This document shows, one piece after another, positions 50,434-58,976 of a stretch of DNA of 64,000 nucleotides. The notes beneath the pieces are model-generated. The model made no database searches. It saw nothing but the letters and a program-made list of their open reading frames with translations, and was not told where the DNA came from. The DNA comes from Treponema sp. (GTDB taxonomy: Bacteria; Spirochaetota; Spirochaetia; Treponematales; Treponemataceae). Both the position numbers and the translations under genes were made by a program. How positions within the stretch are numbered: the first letter of the stretch is position 1; every line of letters begins with the position of its first letter. The stretch covers positions 1-64,000 of the forward strand of contig JAFUYH010000030.1 of NCBI GenBank assembly GCA_017470605.1, in the 5' to 3' direction.

Positions 50434-51749
50434 TGCTCTTCCTGTTCTTTATTACTGTTCAAAATATTTTCCTTCAGTACAGAAATTGTCTGTGCTAAAG
50501 GAAGTCTGGCCTGACATACAGTGCTGCACAGACCGCACGAATTACAGATTACGGCAGAAGTTTCCAGTGTTTGTGAAAGCGGACTGCTGGTAATTACCGA
50601 ATTATACAGAATATCCGGCGAAATTTTTACAGGACATATAAGCCTGCAGTTTCCGCAGTTAATGCAGGAATATATCTGTTCATCTGTAATTTTTCGTGAA
50701 GAAACAAATTTTACAGATTTTATATCTTTTGTAATAGGCATGTCCAGACTTTGAGCAGAAGAACCACCTAATTCACCATTTATAATAAAAAGAGAAGGCG
50801 TTTTTACAAAGCCTCCCAGCTGTGAAACAATATCCTTTATAGGTGTGCCTATCTTTACATTCAGCATACATGAAGAATAAAGACAGTTTCCGGAAAAATG
50901 AATGTTTCTGGAAATCGCAGGTGTATTCAGAATAATTGCGTTATATACTTCCAGCATGGAAGATGAGTCAATGAATAAATCTTTTTTAGAAAGAGAAAAA
51001 TTACATGACTTTTTAAGGCTGCTTCTGCTGAAGGCTGAAACCATTTCTCTTGGTGTTCCGCACGGATACCTTTTTATATTCATTTCAAGAAATTTCAAAT
51101 CATCAGATTCAAATTCTTTTAAGGATGCTTTATTCTGGATTTTCTGGTCAATGGCAAGCACTACTCCACCGGCATTCAGAGCCTTTGCAAGGAGTCTGGA
51201 TGCCCTGATGATTTTTTCCAGATTAAATTTTGCAACAAGGGAATCTGTAATACGGTAAGGGTCTTCATCAAACATTCTTACAGCAATACAGCCGCATTTT
51301 TTCATTCTTCTTATCTGATAACCAAGACTTTCCGGTTTTGTAATGTCAAAAGTGTTTATAACGCCCTTGTCCAGCAGAGAATCTGTAATTGAGGCTGGTG
51401 TAAGCAGAGATTCATTTTCTTCCGGCAGTTTTTTTCCAAGATATTTAAAACTTCCGCCAAATTTAATTCTTACAGCAAATTCCTGTTTCCCGTTAAGTAA
51501 GGTACAGGAAACAATTTCTGTAACGGTTCCGGGAACAGAAGAATGAATGTATGTCGGATAAACATCTGTTTTTTCTGAAACTGCAATTTTTTCGCCTTCC
51601 TGAACAACATCACCTGGCTTTACCAGAACCCTATAAGAACTGCCGTATTCCTGAATTAAAGGAATCGTCACAACTTTGGAAAGAAAGGCATTTTGCGTAT
51701 AGGAATAATTTTTTATTACTGAAGAAACAACAGGATTATTTGAATTCAT
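50430..51749 (-). CDS. rnfC: RnfC-like protein without NADH-site motif
   Basis: The 439-residue protein has the barrel-sandwich start (YRVLVKPGDVVQEGEKIA), the IKRYPCGTPREMV segment and two C-terminal iron-sulfur motifs (CINCGNCRLICP and CNSCGLCSTVC). The glycine-rich GGAxFPT loop and ECEPYL segment that bind NADH/FMN in RnfC are replaced by KGVINTFDITKPESLGY and RMFDEDPY. It may therefore use another partner. It overlaps the membrane protein gene upstream by 4 bp. Confidence 0.83.
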   Translation of the reverse strand: MNSNNPVVSSVIKNYSYTQNAFLSKVVTIPLIQEYGSSYRVLVKPGDVVQEGEKIAVSEKTDVYPTYIHSSVPGTVTEIVSCTLLNGKQEFAVRIKFGGSFKYLGKKLPEENESLLTPASITDSLLDKGVINTFDITKPESLGYQIRRMKKCGCIAVRMFDEDPYRITDSLVAKFNLEKIIRASRLLAKALNAGGVVLAIDQKIQNKASLKEFESDDLKFLEMNIKRYPCGTPREMVSAFSRSSLKKSCNFSLSKKDLFIDSSSMLEVYNAIILNTPAISRNIHFSGNCLYSSCMLNVKIGTPIKDIVSQLGGFVKTPSLFIINGELGGSSAQSLDMPITKDIKSVKFVSSRKITDEQIYSCINCGNCRLICPVKISPDILYNSVITSSPLSQTLETSAVICNSCGLCSTVCQARLPLAQTISVLKENILNSNKEQEEQ

Positions 51750-53125
51750 CTTTTAGTTCCTTTTCTTATCATAGTGGAAATATAAATAAAAAGTAATATA
51801 AAAACGCAGATTAAACTCATAATTATTCCGAATAAATCCACTGTATAAGAATTTGTTGGAGAATAGCCGCCTGAAAAATCTTTTCCTTCTGATTTTAATA
51901 CTTTTTCTATTGAATTAAACTGCAGGGAGTCAATGTTTTCATATACGGAATCTTTAAAAGACTGATTATAAGCCATAACCAGAGAATTCTGTCTTATGAC
52001 ACCCTTCTCTTCTGTAAATTGAGGATATTCGATAAAGTTTTCGTTAGAAGATTCTTTGTTTAATGATTTATATGGATAAGTTTTAAAATTCCAGGTCCAT
52101 CTATAGTAGTCTTCAAGCTGAGGCAGGTCAGCACTTTGCTGAGAATTTGCGGGCAGCATAAGTTTTTCTGAAGATTTAGAAGAGATTCCAGAAAAAGAAG
52201 AAATAAAAATAACGGCAAAAATAACAAGAGAGGCTGCTGTTACTAAAGGTAAAATAAGTCCGGCATTTGATCCATATACAGAAATCTTTTTGGCAGGACG
52301 AATATAAACCGGAACAAAAGACTCTTTTGACCTTATATAATCCTGAATGATTTTATAAATTACCATTACAGATGCACTTGCAAAAAGAGAAAGCGTAAAC
52401 ATAAATCCGGATTTCAGGGTACAAGTAAAGGCGCACAAAAGAGCAGTAAAAAGCATTGCTGGAATTGCATGATTTGCAAGCAGATAGGCAATTGCCCCCC
52501 TTCTTTGCCATACATTTGAAATAAAGAAGAGGCAGAGCATAACAAGGCACTCTGCTTCTGCCATCTGATAGAAAGGATTGCAAAATAAATTAATTACAGG
52601 AACTGACGCCGCAAGAAGAAAAAATATTTTGTTCTTAGAAAATAAAGTAAGAATAATCAGAAGAATTGCAGAAATAAAAGGCAGAATCCATGGATATGAA
52701 GCCGAAATATCAGCACCTGCTTTTATTCCAGAGGCAGAAAGAATTGAAAGAAGACTGGCAATTTTCTGTTTTTCCTGCACTGGAATATAATAAAGCCTGA
52801 AATTCTGCGACTTATCAAAAAAATATGCGTTTCTTTTTCTGTCGTATGAAAAATCATCATTTTGACTGTTGTATCTGTAAATAGAATATTCCAGAGAATC
52901 AATTGAAGTATTCACAGGCAGAAACTGCCCGGAAAGTGTAACTGCTCCTTCAATTTTTGCTTCGCCAAGAGCATTTAAAACACTCTGATCCGAAGTTTCC
53001 ACCGGAACATACACAACAGCATACTCGTTCCAGAGTTTGCTTGCAGGCAGCGAGCGGAAAGTAAAAATAGCCAGAAGAGAAATTATAAGGATGAATGGTG
53101 ATGCAATCTTGATGTAGTTCTTCAT
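51746..53125 (-). CDS. Multi-pass membrane protein of unknown function, first gene coupled to the rnf-like set
   Basis: The 459-residue protein has one N-terminal helix, an extracytoplasmic segment of about 115 residues, roughly seven central helices (150-320), another external segment (about 325-425) and a C-terminal helix. No cofactor motif or family was recognised. The 4-bp overlap with the rnfC-like gene suggests it is part of the complex. Confidence 0.75.
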   Translation of the reverse strand: MKNYIKIASPFILIISLLAIFTFRSLPASKLWNEYAVVYVPVETSDQSVLNALGEAKIEGAVTLSGQFLPVNTSIDSLEYSIYRYNSQNDDFSYDRKRNAYFFDKSQNFRLYYIPVQEKQKIASLLSILSASGIKAGADISASYPWILPFISAILLIILTLFSKNKIFFLLAASVPVINLFCNPFYQMAEAECLVMLCLFFISNVWQRRGAIAYLLANHAIPAMLFTALLCAFTCTLKSGFMFTLSLFASASVMVIYKIIQDYIRSKESFVPVYIRPAKKISVYGSNAGLILPLVTAASLVIFAVIFISSFSGISSKSSEKLMLPANSQQSADLPQLEDYYRWTWNFKTYPYKSLNKESSNENFIEYPQFTEEKGVIRQNSLVMAYNQSFKDSVYENIDSLQFNSIEKVLKSEGKDFSGGYSPTNSYTVDLFGIIMSLICVFILLFIYISTMIRKGTKR

Positions 53126-53128
53126 ATT

Positions 53129-53620
53129 CTAGAGCAGCGAAAATGCCATTCCTATAAAGAATCCAAGTATGCAGCCGCAGATGACTTCCATCGGAGTATG
53201 TCCGTTTACTTCTTTTATTGGCTCGTACTCATCAAGATATTTTTTTTCGGCCAGTTCACGACCAATCTTGTTCATTCTTTGTGACTGAATGCCGCTGGAA
53301 CGCCTTACTCCAAAGGCATCCCTTATTACAACCAGAAAGAAACATAAAGACAGCATGAATATATCAGAATGAATACCGTCCCTGAAACCGATTGTAGTGC
53401 AAAGTGATGTAACAAGAGCTGAATGACTTGAAGGCATACCGCCTGTTCTCCAGATCATCATTTCAAAAAGTTCACTTAGAGAATGAATTCTTCCGTATAT
53501 AAGATTTATTGCCGTCTTAAGAAATTGTGCTCCAAGCCAACTGAAAATGCATGAAAGCAGCACAGGATTTCTAAAGAATAAATAAAACTGTTCTTTGAAA
53601 GTTGGTAATATCGTATTCAT
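53129..53620 (-). CDS. DUF212 / YuiD-like divergent PAP2 family membrane protein
   Basis: The 163-residue protein carries the family signature GGMPSSHSALVTSL and VIRDAFGVRRSSGIQSQRMN, ending with NGHTPMEVICGCILGFFIG. It has four predicted membrane helices. Members may be lipid phosphatases related to vanadium haloperoxidases. It lies three bases upstream of the unknown membrane protein gene and probably heads the operon. Confidence 0.88.
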   Translation of the reverse strand: MNTILPTFKEQFYLFFRNPVLLSCIFSWLGAQFLKTAINLIYGRIHSLSELFEMMIWRTGGMPSSHSALVTSLCTTIGFRDGIHSDIFMLSLCFFLVVIRDAFGVRRSSGIQSQRMNKIGRELAEKKYLDEYEPIKEVNGHTPMEVICGCILGFFIGMAFSLL

Positions 53621-53697
53621 AAAAAATTAATTAATTTTATCACTAAAACGTAAATTTTACTAGTAGGAATGTTTTGTTTTAAATATATTATATAAGA

Positions 53698-54702
53698 ATG
53701 GATTTTATTGAATTTACTGCAGGCCAGAATGATGACGGCAGGCGTCTGGATAAAGTTTTTAGAATTATTGCAGCAGACCTCCCGCTTTCAAATCTTTATA
53801 AATACATCCGTAAAGGTCTTGTTCGGGTAAACGGAAAAAAGATTCGTCCTGATTTCAGGCTTTCTTCCGGGGATGTAATTCAGCTTGCAGCCTTTATTGC
53901 AGACGGTAAAAAAACTGAGAAAGAAAACATAAAAGAAAATAAAGATGATGAAAAATCACTGTCTGTCATTTTTGAAAATGAAAACTATCTTGTAGTAAAG
54001 AAGCCTTATGACATTTCTGTTCATGGTGCCATTCAAAATGGAAAAAAGCCTCTGGAAGATATTGTCCGCAAATACCTGAAATCTACACAAGAAAGTTCGC
54101 TTGCTTTTACACCAGGCCCCCTTCACCGCCTTGACCGAAAAACTTCAGGGTTGATTGTTTTTTCAAAAAGCCTCTTAGGGGCAAGATGGTTTTCTGAACT
54201 GATTAAAAATCATGGAATTATTAAATCATACTGTGCTGTCTTGCAGGGAAAACTTAAAGAAAAATGCACATGGAAAGATTATATATATTCTCAGGAAGAA
54301 AAAGGTGCTGGATTTCACAAGGTAAGGTGTTCTTCCGATGTAAATCCAGACTCAGATTCAGACTCTGATAAATGGAAAGAAGCACTTTCTCTGGCTGAAC
54401 CTCTGGCTTTTGGTACTTTTAAAGGAATTACGGTCACTCTGGCCCGCATAACGATTTACACAGGAAGAAAGCACCAGATTCGTGCCCAGTCGGCTTTTCA
54501 TTCTTTCCCCCTGCTGGGAGATACTGCCTACGGAGCTGAAAGCCTGAAAGACTCTGGATTAAGCCGCGATTTTTATCTTGCCGCAGAAAGACTTACACTT
54601 TTGGAAGAATATTATGATAATGAAAGCGGATTTCCTAAAGAACTTTTTGTTGATTCAAAAGAAGATTTTTCTGATATAATAAAATATTGTGATATTAAAT
54701 AA
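53698..54702 (+). CDS. RluA-family 23S rRNA pseudouridine synthase
   Basis: The 334-residue protein has an N-terminal S4 RNA-binding domain (RLDKVFRIIAADLPLSNLYKYI) and the pseudouridine synthase motif HRLDRKTSGLIVFSKS with catalytic Asp. GRKHQIRAQSAF is the second conserved motif. It is of the RluC/RluD type; the exact uridine cannot be told. No Shine-Dalgarno precedes the ATG, and an A/T-rich -10-like TATTAT lies just upstream, so a very short or leaderless transcript is possible. Confidence 0.9.
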   Translation: MDFIEFTAGQNDDGRRLDKVFRIIAADLPLSNLYKYIRKGLVRVNGKKIRPDFRLSSGDVIQLAAFIADGKKTEKENIKENKDDEKSLSVIFENENYLVVKKPYDISVHGAIQNGKKPLEDIVRKYLKSTQESSLAFTPGPLHRLDRKTSGLIVFSKSLLGARWFSELIKNHGIIKSYCAVLQGKLKEKCTWKDYIYSQEEKGAGFHKVRCSSDVNPDSDSDSDKWKEALSLAEPLAFGTFKGITVTLARITIYTGRKHQIRAQSAFHSFPLLGDTAYGAESLKDSGLSRDFYLAAERLTLLEEYYDNESGFPKELFVDSKEDFSDIIKYCDIK

Positions 54703-54723
54703 TTCGGGATATAATCATAGATA

Positions 54724-55599
54724 ATGAGCAATATAATAGAACAAGTAAAATCACTTTTTAAGCCGGTTCAAGTTTATGCACTTGTCGGTGAAAGCGGAAC
54801 AGGAAAATCTTTTCGTTCAAAACTTCTCGCAGAACAGTACGGAATTCATGCCATCATAGATGACGGACTGCTTATTCAGGATGATAAGATTGTTGCCGGC
54901 CGTTCTGCCAAGCGTGAAAAAACATATATGGGGGCTGTTCGGGTTGCTCTTTTTGATGATAAAGACCACAGGGATTCCGTTGCCCGGGTTCTTAGAAAGA
55001 CTCATATAAAAAAGATTCTTCTTCTTGGGACATCAGAAAAGATGGTTTCTAAAATTGCAATGAGGCTTCAGCTTCCCCAGCCGCAAAAAATAATCCACAT
55101 AGAAGAAATCGCTACAAAAGAAGAAATTGAAAAGGCTGTAAAGTCCCGTCATGTAGAAGGAAAACACGTCATTCCTGTTCCTTCAATCGAAGTAAAAAAG
55201 AATTATCCTCAGATTTTTTCTGCTTCAATGAGGGATTTTTTCAGCAGCAAGAATTTCTTTAAAAGAAAAAAGAACGGTGCCGGCAAGATGATTGAAAAAT
55301 CAATCGTTCAGCCTGAATTTTCTAAAAAAGGACGTGTTGAAATTTCTGAAGCGGCTCTTACCCAGATGGTCATGCACTGTGTTTCTGAATGTGATCCTGA
55401 TGTAAGGATAAAAAAGATTTCAATAAAAACTGATTCCCGTGGCTACAGGCTGCTGGTAACAATTGACGTTCCCTTTGGAACTCAGCTTACCGGAAAAGTT
55501 CACCGCCTGCAGCAGTATATTATTGACAAAATTGAATCCTTTACTGGCATCCTTATAGAAGAAGTCAGCATCATAATTGATAAGATTACAAAAAATTAG
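54724..55599 (+). CDS. P-loop protein fused to an Asp23-like domain
   Basis: The 291-residue protein begins with a nucleotide-binding fold (Walker A VGESGTGKSFRSKL, residues 20-33). The C-terminal 90 residues (GRVEISEAALTQMVMHC, then GTQLTGKVHRLQQYI) resemble the Asp23/Gls24 alkaline-shock domain. The middle (residues 185-200, KNFFKRKKNGAGKM) is basic. It follows the pseudouridine synthase gene by 21 bp. I know of no assigned function for this combination. Confidence 0.72.
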   Translation: MSNIIEQVKSLFKPVQVYALVGESGTGKSFRSKLLAEQYGIHAIIDDGLLIQDDKIVAGRSAKREKTYMGAVRVALFDDKDHRDSVARVLRKTHIKKILLLGTSEKMVSKIAMRLQLPQPQKIIHIEEIATKEEIEKAVKSRHVEGKHVIPVPSIEVKKNYPQIFSASMRDFFSSKNFFKRKKNGAGKMIEKSIVQPEFSKKGRVEISEAALTQMVMHCVSECDPDVRIKKISIKTDSRGYRLLVTIDVPFGTQLTGKVHRLQQYIIDKIESFTGILIEEVSIIIDKITKN

Positions 55600-55603
55600 G
55601 CTT

Positions 55604-56704
55604 TTAATTGTTTTTCTGTTTTGCAGACTTTGTTTTCATCTTTGAGTGAGATTTGACTCCCAGAGAAATCAGCATTGATTTTACTGCAAATTCCAGTTCT
55701 TTTCTTACAGGGTTCATAGGCAGCACAAAATTCCTGCATTCAGCCCATGTTTTTCCGTACAGTTCCGTAAAAGACACCTTCCCCTGCACTTCTTTTTCCC
55801 AATCAGTTAAAGTCAGGGTAAAATCCCTGATAAGATAAAGAAGTTTTTTGCCCAGTCTTGCATCCGGTTCAGTCCTGTTAAGTTCACCCAGCGCTTTCAT
55901 GCTGATCATGTAGTTCTTTTCAAACTCTTTATCTTCATAAATCAAGCCGGTAGCAGATGGCTGCAGATAAATATAAAGGTCTGTGTCTAAGGCTTCAGAA
56001 ACAATTTCATATGCAAAAGGACTGTTAATGATTTTCAAGAGTTCTTCTGTAAGTCTGGAAGGAGAAACCTGAGATAAAAGCCCTGCAGAAGTCCTGATTT
56101 TATGGCGTAAAGAATGAGGCATTTTTGCATGAGTTGTTGCAGAATACTTTATGGCTCTGAGCATTCTTACAGGGTCTTCTACAAATATTCTGTCCATTGC
56201 AATTACAGGTCTAAGAATGTGCTTTTTTATATCCCTCATTCCGCCTACATAGTCAATTACCTGTTCTTGAAGTGGATCGTAATAAAGGGCATTCATGGTA
56301 AAATCCCTTCTCTGTACATCTTCTTCTATTGAGCCAAATTCATTTCCTACAGAACCTTCCGCAATGGAACGGAATGTACTTACTTCAAAAATTTTGGCTC
56401 CAAAGACTACGTGTACAAGACGGAATCGTCTTCCTATAATGCGAGAATTTCTGAATATTCTTTTTATGCGTGACGGAGTGGCATCTGTAACAATATCAAA
56501 GTCTTTAGGTTTGTTTCCTACAATTAAATCTCTGACGGCACCGCCTACAATGTATGCCGTATATCCGGCATCCCTAAGCCGGTTTATAATCTGCAGTGCG
56601 TCAGGATCTATGTTCGTTAAAGATATTAAATGTTCAGATTTGGTATAAACAACAGCTTTCTTAATCAGCTTGCCGTTTCCGTCGGTACCATATCTAATTA
56701 ACAC
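55604..56704 (-). CDS. pcnB: Poly(A) polymerase / tRNA nucleotidyltransferase family protein
   Basis: The 366-residue class II nucleotidyltransferase shows GGAVRDLIVGNKPKDFDIVT (catalytic D-x-D) and RRFRLVHVVFG. The RRFRLVHV segment favours a PcnB-type poly(A) polymerase over a CCA-adding enzyme, but the two are hard to separate by eye. The end is convergent with the P-loop protein gene, only 4 bp apart. Confidence 0.85.
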   Translation of the reverse strand: MLIRYGTDGNGKLIKKAVVYTKSEHLISLTNIDPDALQIINRLRDAGYTAYIVGGAVRDLIVGNKPKDFDIVTDATPSRIKRIFRNSRIIGRRFRLVHVVFGAKIFEVSTFRSIAEGSVGNEFGSIEEDVQRRDFTMNALYYDPLQEQVIDYVGGMRDIKKHILRPVIAMDRIFVEDPVRMLRAIKYSATTHAKMPHSLRHKIRTSAGLLSQVSPSRLTEELLKIINSPFAYEIVSEALDTDLYIYLQPSATGLIYEDKEFEKNYMISMKALGELNRTEPDARLGKKLLYLIRDFTLTLTDWEKEVQGKVSFTELYGKTWAECRNFVLPMNPVRKELEFAVKSMLISLGVKSHSKMKTKSAKQKNN

Positions 56705-56754
56705 AATGCTGAATATTATTCCTATTTACTACTTCAAGTCAAGTCTACATTTGT

Positions 56755-57702
56755 CTAGATGTTGGAAATCCAACCAAGTATATCGGCTTCTACAGTTTCC
56801 TTGTCATCTTCATTTAGAATTTCATGACGGTCTCCTGCATATTCCTTAATATATACTTTTGCCATTCCCTTATCCTGATAGATTTTATGAAGTTTTCTTA
56901 TTGTCTCACCATAAGAACCCACAGGGTCATCTCCGCCAAAAATAAAGAATACAGGCAGCTCATTTGGAATCGCCTTGATGTTCTGCATCTTGTGAATCTG
57001 TGAGAGGCCGCTCAGCATATCGCAGAAAAATGACGTAGTAAGAGGAAATCCACACCACTGATCTGCTTCATACATCTGTACGTTTGCTTCATTTTTGGAA
57101 AGCCATGCATTTGCACTTATTGGATTTTTTATTTTTTTATTGTATGAACCAAAGGCCATTTTAGAAAGCATAGGTACAATGCTGTCTGCTCCGCGAATGG
57201 AACGCACAAGTTTAGCAACAACTTTACCCATTCCAATTAAGGCTGGATTAGGGCCTGCTGTTCCGCAAAGAATGCAGGCATAAATATCTTTTCCATATTT
57301 TTCAATATAACCTTGTGAAACAAAAGAGCCGAATGAATGGCCAAGAAGAATAACTTTTTTCCCGCTGAATTCTGTTTTAAGGGAATCTATGACTTCATGA
57401 AGGTCTTCTACAACCCTGTTAAAACCGTCTTTTTCTGCCAGTTTTCCAAAAATCCCCTTTCCCATCTTTTCCGCATTTTCAGCTGTTTTACCATGCCCCC
57501 TCATATCGTATGCATTTAGGATCCAGCCGTTTTCTGCCAGAACAGAGCCAAGCCTGTCATATCTCATCGAATGTTCTGCAAGACCGTGATGAAGCTGAAT
57601 TATTCCTTTTATATCTTCTTCATTGTCTGGAAGCCATCGGTTTACTGATATTTCAATTCCATCACTCATTTTCATAAAAAAATTCTTAGTCTGCATTTTC
57701 AT
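56755..57702 (-). CDS. Alpha/beta hydrolase (monoacylglycerol lipase-like)
   Basis: The 315-residue protein has the nucleophile elbow GHSFGSF, the oxyanion segment QLHHGLAEHSMRYDRLG, an Asp in IFGGDDPVG and the late His in GDRHEIL. These fit serine lysophospholipases or monoacylglycerol lipases. No signal peptide, so it is cytoplasmic. Substrate is unknown. Confidence 0.88.
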   Translation of the reverse strand: MKMQTKNFFMKMSDGIEISVNRWLPDNEEDIKGIIQLHHGLAEHSMRYDRLGSVLAENGWILNAYDMRGHGKTAENAEKMGKGIFGKLAEKDGFNRVVEDLHEVIDSLKTEFSGKKVILLGHSFGSFVSQGYIEKYGKDIYACILCGTAGPNPALIGMGKVVAKLVRSIRGADSIVPMLSKMAFGSYNKKIKNPISANAWLSKNEANVQMYEADQWCGFPLTTSFFCDMLSGLSQIHKMQNIKAIPNELPVFFIFGGDDPVGSYGETIRKLHKIYQDKGMAKVYIKEYAGDRHEILNEDDKETVEADILGWISNI

Positions 57703-57758
57703 GCCCCCTGCAATATTGATGATTGTTAAAAATCTTTTGTTTTGTTAAAGTCTATATT

Positions 57759-58976
57759 ATGGAAATTATAACAGAGAAAATCACTTTTGGGGGAAATTCT
57801 TTAGGAAAAATTAACGGAAAAAACACATTTGTTCCCTTTTCTCTTCCCGGAGAAAAACTTGAAGTTGAAATTACAGATACTAAGAAAGATTATGATACTG
57901 CAAGAATAGTAAAAGTGATTGAAGCGTCACCATACAGGATTGAGGCCCCATGCCCCTATTACGGCACCTGCGGCGGCTGCAATATGATGCATATAAAACC
58001 TGACTTTCAAAGGAAACTCAGGCGCAGTATTCTCTGTGATGTATTTATGCACAATGGAATAGACATTTCTTCTGAAGTCTTTATTCTTCATGGGCCGGAT
58101 TACGGTTACAGGGCCCGCTTTCAGCTTACGGATGGAGGTCTTTCACAAAAGAATTCAAACGAGATAATACAGATTTCAAAGTGCCTGTGTGCAGAAAAAA
58201 ACATAAACGATTACCTTGAACAGACTTCCCCAGAAAAAAGGGAAAAAGGTCGCTGCCATCTTTTTGGAAGTTCCTTTATGACTCAGCCTGATGACGCAGG
58301 TATTGTTATTTCAAAGGAAGTTGAAAAAAAACAGAATCCTGTAATTGACAGAAAAAAAATTAAGCATAAGCCAAAAGAGAATCATTATTTTTCAGGCACC
58401 CTGTATTCACCGGAAAATTCCATTACAGTAAATTTAAACGGCAAAGACATTTCTTTTGATGTAAGGGGATTTTTCCAGTCCAATCTTTATGTTTTCAGTA
58501 AAGTTCTTGAGCTGCTCAAGCAGGAGCTTCCCGGCGGAAAGAACATTCTTGATATGTATTCAGGTTGCGGCTCAATTTCTGCCTTTCTTGCAGATAAATA
58601 TGAAAATGTTGTAATGGTGGAACATAACAGGGATGCAATTGTCTATGCGGAAGAGAACCTTTCTGGAAAGAAGCACATCAGTTATGGAATGAGCGGAGCC
58701 GCCTGGGTAAAAAACTGTGCAGCCTATTGCCCTTCATTTGATGCCTGTCTGGTAGATCCTCCCCGTTCCGGCATGGAAAAAGAAGTGTGTGACTATCTAT
58801 GCAACAGTAAGATTCCCCTCATTTTTTCTCTTTCCTGTGATCCTGCAACTCATGCAAGAGACTGTGCCCGCCTGATAAAAGCCGGTTACATGATGAAAAG
58901 AATCTATCTTCTTGATTTTTATCCGAATACAAGCCATATAGAAAGTCTTGCAGTTTTTGAAAAAGGTATCAGATGA
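57759..58976 (+). CDS. TrmA/RlmD-type RNA m5U methyltransferase
   Basis: The 405-residue protein has the 4Fe-4S cysteines CPYYGTCGGCNMMH, the SAM motif NILDMYSGCGSISAFLA and the catalytic Cys in FSLSCDPATHARD. The start at 57759 fits the TRAM-like N-terminus; upstream codons from 57723 are unlikely to be coding. Target base (23S rRNA or tRNA) cannot be told from sequence. It overlaps the next gene by 4 bp (ATGA). Confidence 0.88.
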   Translation: MEIITEKITFGGNSLGKINGKNTFVPFSLPGEKLEVEITDTKKDYDTARIVKVIEASPYRIEAPCPYYGTCGGCNMMHIKPDFQRKLRRSILCDVFMHNGIDISSEVFILHGPDYGYRARFQLTDGGLSQKNSNEIIQISKCLCAEKNINDYLEQTSPEKREKGRCHLFGSSFMTQPDDAGIVISKEVEKKQNPVIDRKKIKHKPKENHYFSGTLYSPENSITVNLNGKDISFDVRGFFQSNLYVFSKVLELLKQELPGGKNILDMYSGCGSISAFLADKYENVVMVEHNRDAIVYAEENLSGKKHISYGMSGAAWVKNCAAYCPSFDACLVDPPRSGMEKEVCDYLCNSKIPLIFSLSCDPATHARDCARLIKAGYMMKRIYLLDFYPNTSHIESLAVFEKGIR

